A stretch of DNA of 64,000 nt from Prinsepia uniflora (taxonomy: Eukaryota > Streptophyta > Magnoliopsida > Rosales > Rosaceae). A program made the translations under genes and the position numbers. Positions 58,709 through 64,000 of this stretch are shown in pieces. Position 1 is the first letter of the stretch; each line of letters opens with the position of its first letter. A model generated the notes under the pieces. The model saw only the letters and a program-made list of their open reading frames with translations, did no database searches and was not told where the DNA came from. Location: assembly GCA_032719365.1 (NCBI GenBank), contig CM064868.1:2510001-2574000 (forward strand). Direction: 5' to 3'.

Positions 58709-59188
58709 TTGACATCATTACAAGTTCCGAACGAAAGAAAATTTCTCTGAGAATTTGAAATTACTAACAGGTAACATTGATAGCTATTCTTGCCAGGAGC
58801 AGTGACATGATAGTGCCCATGTTCTAAGTGATGAAATTTGATGCACAGATGCCTGCAAGAGTAACTCTAACCATTACAAATACGAATCCAATATCGAATT
58901 CAATTCTCTACCTAGAATAGTTTGAAAGGTTGAAAGGATATCCAATGTAATGCTCCGATTTTGATACATTTTCTTCTATACATTCTTCCATCTTAGTGCT
59001 TGTAATTTGGAATGCTATATTGTTTTCATCCTAGCCACATCACCTACTATCAAGAAAAAAAATCCATAAATTCATGTAAAAAATTTAGATTGGATAATTC
59101 GCGAAAGAGAAGAAATCGACTAATTAGTTAATAGTTGAATGTATAAGATTATTTGTCATGAATGGAACTTATATCTTCGGATTCCCAC
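58709..59188. other. 3' UTR / spacer before the Tat element
   Basis: No gene is visible. A possible 3' UTR of the coiled-coil gene runs to about 59000. CCCAC directly before the Tat LTR (59184-59188) is the candidate target duplication, but its partner lies outside the window. Confidence 0.4.
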
Positions 59189-59763
59189 TGTTGATACCAT
59201 ATCGACCGACCACCCTAGCACAGGTCCCACCAGGATAGGAAGGCCGCCGACCGATCGCCTGATCGGCACCCTCACGACCCACGGCCCGCCGATCGGCACC
59301 GTACTGCACTCTCGCCATTCGGCACCTGACAGTGAACAGACGACAGCTGGCTGCGACAGTCACTTAACCAACTCTGCCACACCAACTCCCTGACGGAGGC
59401 AGGTTGGGACTCCAGTTGGTGCCTCCTCCGGATATCCAGGGCTTGTCAGACGGCTCCCAGCCACCAAGCACCACCTGCTCCCGTAACAGTAGCCCACCTA
59501 TCACAGTTATGACTACTATAAATACCCCGAAACCCTTTACAAAGGTAGGACACTCAGAATCGACCAAGAGCACTGTGTTTACTTGCCTCTCGGCATTCAG
59601 ATACTAACTTTGGCATCGGAGCCCCTTTGGCCACACCACACCGGTGTCTAGTTTTGCAGGATCCCTGCCGAATCACGACGCCCCCGGCGAGCCCGAGACA
59701 CCACACGGCTGGTCCTAGAACCCCCAGCGGGTCTCATCGAGTTGGTCATTTCAGGATCAAACA
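59189..59763 (+). mobile_element. 5' LTR of the Tat element (575 bp)
   Basis: Starts TGTTGATACCATATCGACC and ends GGATCAAACA. It is short compared with the chromovirus LTRs. It contains ACTATAAATACCCCGAAACC (59513-59532), whose TATAAATA is a good TATA box for element transcription. The open frames here on both strands are not supported as genes. Confidence 0.85.
59515..59522 (+). promoter_or_regulatory. TATA box of the Tat-element LTR
   Basis: TATAAATA sits in the second half of the LTR, about 240 bp before its end, within GACTACTATAAATACCCC. Position and sequence suit an LTR core promoter. Confidence 0.65.
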
Positions 59764-59765
59764 AT

Positions 59766-59783
59766 TGGCGCCGTCTGTGGGAA
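59766..59783 (+). other. Primer-binding site of the Tat element
   Basis: TGGCGCCGTCTGTGGGAA, two bases after the LTR. This GGCGCCGTCTGTGGG type is characteristic of Tat-lineage elements and differs from the TGGTATCAGAGC sites of C, D and H. The tRNA partner was not determined here. Confidence 0.8.
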
Positions 59784-59844
59784 AGATAACAATACCAACA
59801 CCCACCAACTCACATACTCCTGCTCGACCCTCCGCTGACGAACA

Positions 59845-61146
59845 ATGTCTGCCGAACAGGACGACGGTGAGCTCAACAACACCCCTCAGGGAGATCGCGG
59901 CCGAACCCGAGCCAGCCTACCTTCCGATGACATGCTCGAGATGCTGAGGACCCTCCGGTCGGAGGTTGCCGAACTCAGGAAGAGCAACGCTGCCATCGAG
60001 AGCAGGAATCACGTGTGGGGGGAACAGCATGGAAGCACCCTGGCCATCTTGCAGTCTACGAGCGAGGAACTGGAGGAGCAGCGGGAGGCAACCAAACGGG
60101 CCTTGGCCGCTGCGTCTCGTCTGCCGGAGTTTGAAGCCGGCAGAGCCGAGATCGGTGACGCCTGCCGACCGGAGGCGTCCGGTCGCCTACTCTTCCACCA
60201 GACCGACATGCCTGGCCCCTCGGGAACACAGATCTACCGCGACGCCCGCGAGCTGCTCGACAGGAGACAGACGCAGACCCCGGCCAACCGTCTAACTTAC
60301 CCTACCCACGACCCCCGCATCCAGGCACAACCACCTCTTCCCGTCCTATCCCAGGGCGCCCGGTCAAGGTCCGGGTCGGCACGCCGACCTGCACAGCCTC
60401 CGCGGCTCTCCGTCCAGCCCCCAGGCAGTCCTTCCGCGCCGATCGGCAGGCACCAGCTGGAAGACAACGCCAGCTCAACCACGGCCTCGTCCGGGCAGCG
60501 ACCGGTGCAACCCACGAAGCCCAGAGGCAGCAGCGCAAACCATCCTATCGACGACCGCCCGAGTGGGGCAGATCGACCCGACCAATCAAACGAGGTGGTT
60601 CGGGAACTCCTCCAGCGCGTGCGGGAACTGGAGGCCGCCAGACCCAAAGCTGGGACACTACCCCGACCCCGGGCCAACATTGGTCCCTTCACGGACCGCA
60701 TCATGCGGTACCGCCATGAAACGGAGGTCAAACCCTTGAAGATTGCCTTGTATGACGGACAAGGCGACCCGGACACCCATATCAATAACTACAACTCGGC
60801 GCTCGCCTTCAGAAATATCTCTGACGAGGCGCAGTGCCTAATTTTCAGCTCCACCCTCACCGGGGCCGCGCTCAATTGGTTCTATCGCCTGGAACCACAG
60901 TCTATCGACTCATTCGACCACCTACACACGGTCTTCTTGAACCAGTTCATGATCCAGACGGATCGACTGCTCACAACCGAGGACCTGGGAACCCTCCGAC
61001 AGGGAGACAGGGAGCCCCTACGCCAGTACGCCGCTCGTTTCAGCCTGGAATACTCCAAGTGCCACGAGACGGACGACAAGGCCGCCTACCGCGCTTTCCT
61101 CAACGGGCTGCGGGAGTCCACCTTCAAGTACCATGCCTTCACCTAG
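59845..61146 (+). pseudogene. gag of the Tat element, ended by an in-frame TAG
   Basis: 433 codons from MSAEQDDGELNN. Residues about 30-95 form a coiled coil (LRTLRSEVAELRKSNAAIES; EELEEQREATKRALAA). A long Pro/Arg/Ser-rich middle follows, then the gag core from about 297 (DPDTHINNYNSALAFRNISD; GAALNWFYRLEPQSIDSFDH). The TAG at 61144-61146 interrupts the motif HAFT-x-GWDDYNEL, and the frame continues beyond without a shift. The stop is therefore probably a point mutation, though readthrough as a gag/pol control cannot be excluded from sequence alone. Confidence 0.88.
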
Positions 61147-64000
61147 GGTTGGGACGATTACAATGAGCTCATGCGGCAAGCGGCAATACACGCCAAGGCG
61201 GAGCACTTCAACTCTCCCCAGGTCGCATCCCGACCTGACGTGAATAACGCGCGCCCTCCGCCTCCCAGCAACCGGCAGGCACGATCACCTCCGCCGACCA
61301 CTAACGCGCATACGGATCACCGATCTGACTCACACTCCGGTAAGCGGAAGGGGACGTATAACAATGACCATCGTGGGAGGGACAAATACCACAACAAGGG
61401 GCAGGGATCAGGCCCCCACCAAGCAGGCAAACCCCATACGGGGCCCACCTCAAAGTACGAAACCTATTCAATCCTGAACACCTCCCTCGAGAACGTCTTG
61501 ATGAGCATCGAGGACACGATCCCCAAGCCACGGGCACGACCGCCCGGCCCCCGCCCGGGCATCCAATCCAACTTGTACTGCCAGTACCACAAGTTCAACG
61601 GCCATACCATCGACGAGTGCGTGGCTTTCCGCGACATTGTGGAAGCACTTGTAAGGGAGGGGAAGATCAACCAGTTCCTCCAACACGCACGCCCCGGACC
61701 GGGATTGCCACAGATCAACACGATCAGCGGGGGCCCCACCATCTCTTCCTCCTGCACCTCCAATCGGGCCAAGAAGAACTTCTTGCGCGCCACGACATCC
61801 AACCACCAAATATTCAACATCACGGATGGGCGTGCGGCCAAGGTCGCCCGGGCAGGATGGACGCCCATCACTTTCTCCGAGGAGGAAGAGCGGGGAGTTA
61901 TCTTTCCCCACGATGACCCGTTGATCATCCGCGCTCAGATCGCCAATTTCGATGTTGGGCGAATCCTGGTGGACACTGGTAGCTCTGTGAACGTCCTCTT
62001 CATGGACACTTTCAACCAATTGGGCATCAACTCCGCAAGCCTCACCCATGCTGGTTCCCCACTGCTCGGCTTCTCAGGCGATTCTGTCATGCCCCTTGGC
62101 ACCATCTCCCTGCCTATCTCCCTGGGGAGCGCGCCCAAGATCGCAACAGCCATCACCACCTTCCTGGTAGTCGATTGCCCCACTGCTTATAACGTCATTT
62201 TGGGTAGGGGACTCCTTAACCAGCTCAGCGCCGTCATCTCCACTCGGGCCCTTCTCATGAAGTTTCCGACCGTCATGGGCATTGACCAAGTCCGCGGTAA
62301 TCAGCAATCCGCCCGCTCCTGCTATCAGACCGCCCTAACAAAGCTCAACCCATGCGACAAGCGGGAGACCATGGCCGTCGCCGAGGCTGCTTACGAGGCC
62401 GACCCTGTCGACTCCGAGCTCCTTGAACAAATACGGGCGGGTCCCCCCGAGGACCCGCGCGACCTCTCCGCCGTCTCGCAGCCGCAACCCGTGGAGGATA
62501 CGGAGCTGATCACCCTTTGCCCGCATAACCCCGAGCGGCAAGTGAAAATTGGAAGCACACTCGCTCCCGAAATCAGGACACAACTCATCCAATTCCTCCG
62601 GGACAACAGCGAAGTCTTTGCTTGGTCCTACGCCGACATGCCTGGCATCTCCACGGATGTCATCTGCCACAGGCTTAACATCAGCCCCTCCTTCAGACCG
62701 GTCACCCAGAAGCAGCGGACTTATGACGCAGAACGACAGCTGGCCATGCAAGCAGAGATCGTTCGGCTCAGCACCATTCACTTCGTGCGCAAGGCCATTT
62801 ACGCCACGTGGGTCGCAAACGTCGTACTCGTCAAGAAACCCTCCGGATTCTGGCGGATGTGCATCGACTTCACGGATCTTAACAAAGCCTGCCCGAAGGA
62901 TAGCTTCCCACTTCCTAAAATCGATCTTTTGGTCGACGCCACAGCTGGCCACGAACTCCTCAGCTTCATGGATGCGTACTCCGGCTACAACCAAATTCGG
63001 ATGCACCCCGACGACCAGATCCACACCAGTTTCCGCACTAATCTGGGAGTCTACTGCTACAATGTTATGCCCTTCGGGCTCAAGAACGCCGGTGCCACCT
63101 ACCAACGGCTTGTCAACTTCATGTTCGCGGATCAGATTGGCAAGACCATGGAGGTGTACGTAGATGATATGCTCGTCAAGAGCCGGACGGCCGACCAGTA
63201 CGTGCCTAACCTCGACAGGATGTTCCAGGTCCTAAAGCAATACAAGATGCGGCTCAACCCTGCCAAATGCGTCTTCGGCGTCCGTTCTGGAAAATTCCTC
63301 GGTTACATGATCAGCCAACGGGGAATTGAGGCTAACCCTGATAAAATCAAGGCCATCCTGGACATGAAGCCCCCGCGCACACTCAAGGAAGTCCAAACCC
63401 TTACTGGCCGGATCGCCGCCCTCACCCGGTTCATCTCCCGGGCGACTGACAAGTGTTTACCATTTTTCAAGGTCATGAAGACCCGGGGCCGGCACATCAA
63501 CTGGGACGCAACGTGCGACGCTGCCTTTGAAGCTCTCAAAACTTACATGAGCACCGCGCCCCTACTTACCCGACCTACCACTGGGGAACGGCTCACCGTC
63601 TATCTTTCTGTCTCCACATCTGCTGTCAGCTCCGTCCTCGTCACTAGTCGGGACGGCGCGGAGTTCCCAGTATACTATGTCAGCAAGGCGTTCCAGGACG
63701 CCGAGACCCGGTACAACGACCTGGAGAAGTTGGCCTTTGGCCTCATTGTGACAGCCCGGCGCCTCCGCCCATACTTTCAGGCACATCCCATGTTAGTCCT
63801 TACTAACAAACCCCTTCGCCAGGTGCTCCAAAAGCCAGACGCTTCGGAGCGACTCGTCAAATGGGCAGTGGAGCTTAGTGAGTTCGACATCACATTCGCC
63901 CCAAGACCAGCTGTCAAAGGACAGGTCATCGCTGACTTCCTTTCCGAATTCACATACAGCACAACGCAACACATGCCCGACACTCCGGATCCCAATATTG
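61147..64000 (+). CDS. gag end, protease, RT and RNase H of the Tat element (open to window edge)
   Basis: The same frame as gag stays open for 951 codons to the edge. Order: gag tail with a zinc-finger-like YCQYHKFNGHTIDEC (about 61576-61620), aspartic protease with DTGSS (DTG at 61972-61980) and the GRGLLN motif, a linker, reverse transcriptase with DAYSGYNQI, MPFGLKNAGATYQRL and YVDD (63157-63168), then RNase H (VYYVSKAF, YNDLEKLAFGL, HPMLVLTNKPLRQVLQ). Integrase and the 3' LTR lie outside. The coding region has no frameshift or other stop, so the enzymatic part may still be functional in sequence. Confidence 0.9.

Larger units (their letters stand above)
59189..64000 (+). mobile_element. 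Ty3/gypsy element of the Tat lineage, 5' part
   Basis: 5' LTR (59189-59763), primer-binding region, gag and pol run off the right edge. GC content and codon use (many C/G third positions) contrast sharply with the AT-rich surroundings. Gag and protease-RT sequence, the PBS type and the RT motif YVDD point to the Tat/Ogre-like non-chromovirus lineage rather than to the chromoviruses elsewhere in the window. Only one in-frame stop is seen in about 4.1 kb, so it is younger than C and D. Confidence 0.9.

Noticed and set aside
60297..60785. 162-codon minus-strand frame opposite the Tat gag
   Set aside because: Antisense shadow of a GC-rich coding frame; the plus-strand gag has clear domains.
61468..62049. 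193- and 154-codon minus-strand frames opposite the Tat protease
   Set aside because: Same shadow effect; the plus strand encodes the zinc finger and DTGSS protease.
62335..63105. 256-codon minus-strand frame opposite the Tat reverse transcriptase
   Set aside because: Antisense shadow caused by codon bias of the RT frame; the plus frame carries YVDD and other RT motifs.

Overview
The window is plant nuclear DNA. It holds three spliced genes with GT/AG introns, long-LTR Ty3/gypsy chromoviruses and small non-autonomous LTR elements. A woody eudicot, perhaps Rosaceae, would fit the compact genes and the several-kilobase Tekay/Del-type LTRs, but that placement is an inference.

Layout. (1) 1-1239 is the end of an AT-rich LTR that recurs inverted at 20884-22447. 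(2) 3058-4878 (minus) is a three-exon class II DnaJ/Hsp40 gene, followed by a 458-bp hAT-type MITE (5238-5695). (3) 6695-43376 is a retrotransposon nest: solo LTRs at 6695-10087 (A) and 10358-13529 (B); a complete but dead chromovirus on the minus strand at 13798-25478 (C) with another solo LTR inside its gag; and solo LTR F (25625-43376), split by a complete dead chromovirus D (26517-39011) and by solo LTR E (39971-42834). D's 5' LTR itself carries a truncated element H. I could read target-site duplications for A (ATTAG), B (AAAAT), D (CTAGA), E (GCTGG), F (TGTAT), the solo LTR in C (CCCAC) and the MITE (8 bp, 7 matching), so the insertion order can be reconstructed from sequence alone. (4) 45674-54957 (plus) is a 22-exon gene for a plastid-targeted alpha-glucan phosphorylase with an N-terminal ACT domain; a TRIM-like element with a copia gag remnant sits in one intron. 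(5) 56331-58708 (plus) is a nine-exon gene for a small secretory-pathway coiled-coil protein with a C-terminal membrane anchor. (6) 59189 to the right edge is the 5' part of a GC-rich Tat-lineage Ty3/gypsy element.

The host genes do not form a pathway: one is a chaperone cofactor, one works in plastid starch metabolism and one is of unknown function. The retrotransposons are largely inactive: C and D carry several in-frame stops, and the majority of insertions have been reduced to solo LTRs.

The most unusual signal lies in the long LTRs. They differ in sequence but share one architecture: a duplicated block of about 90 bp near the 5' end; a GTGAGTGGAC decamer; an ATGCATGC palindrome; arrays of tiny hairpins whose two arms change together from unit to unit; a second ATGCATGC; and the reverse-complement decamer GTCCACTCAC. 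I regard this as a candidate undescribed structured module.
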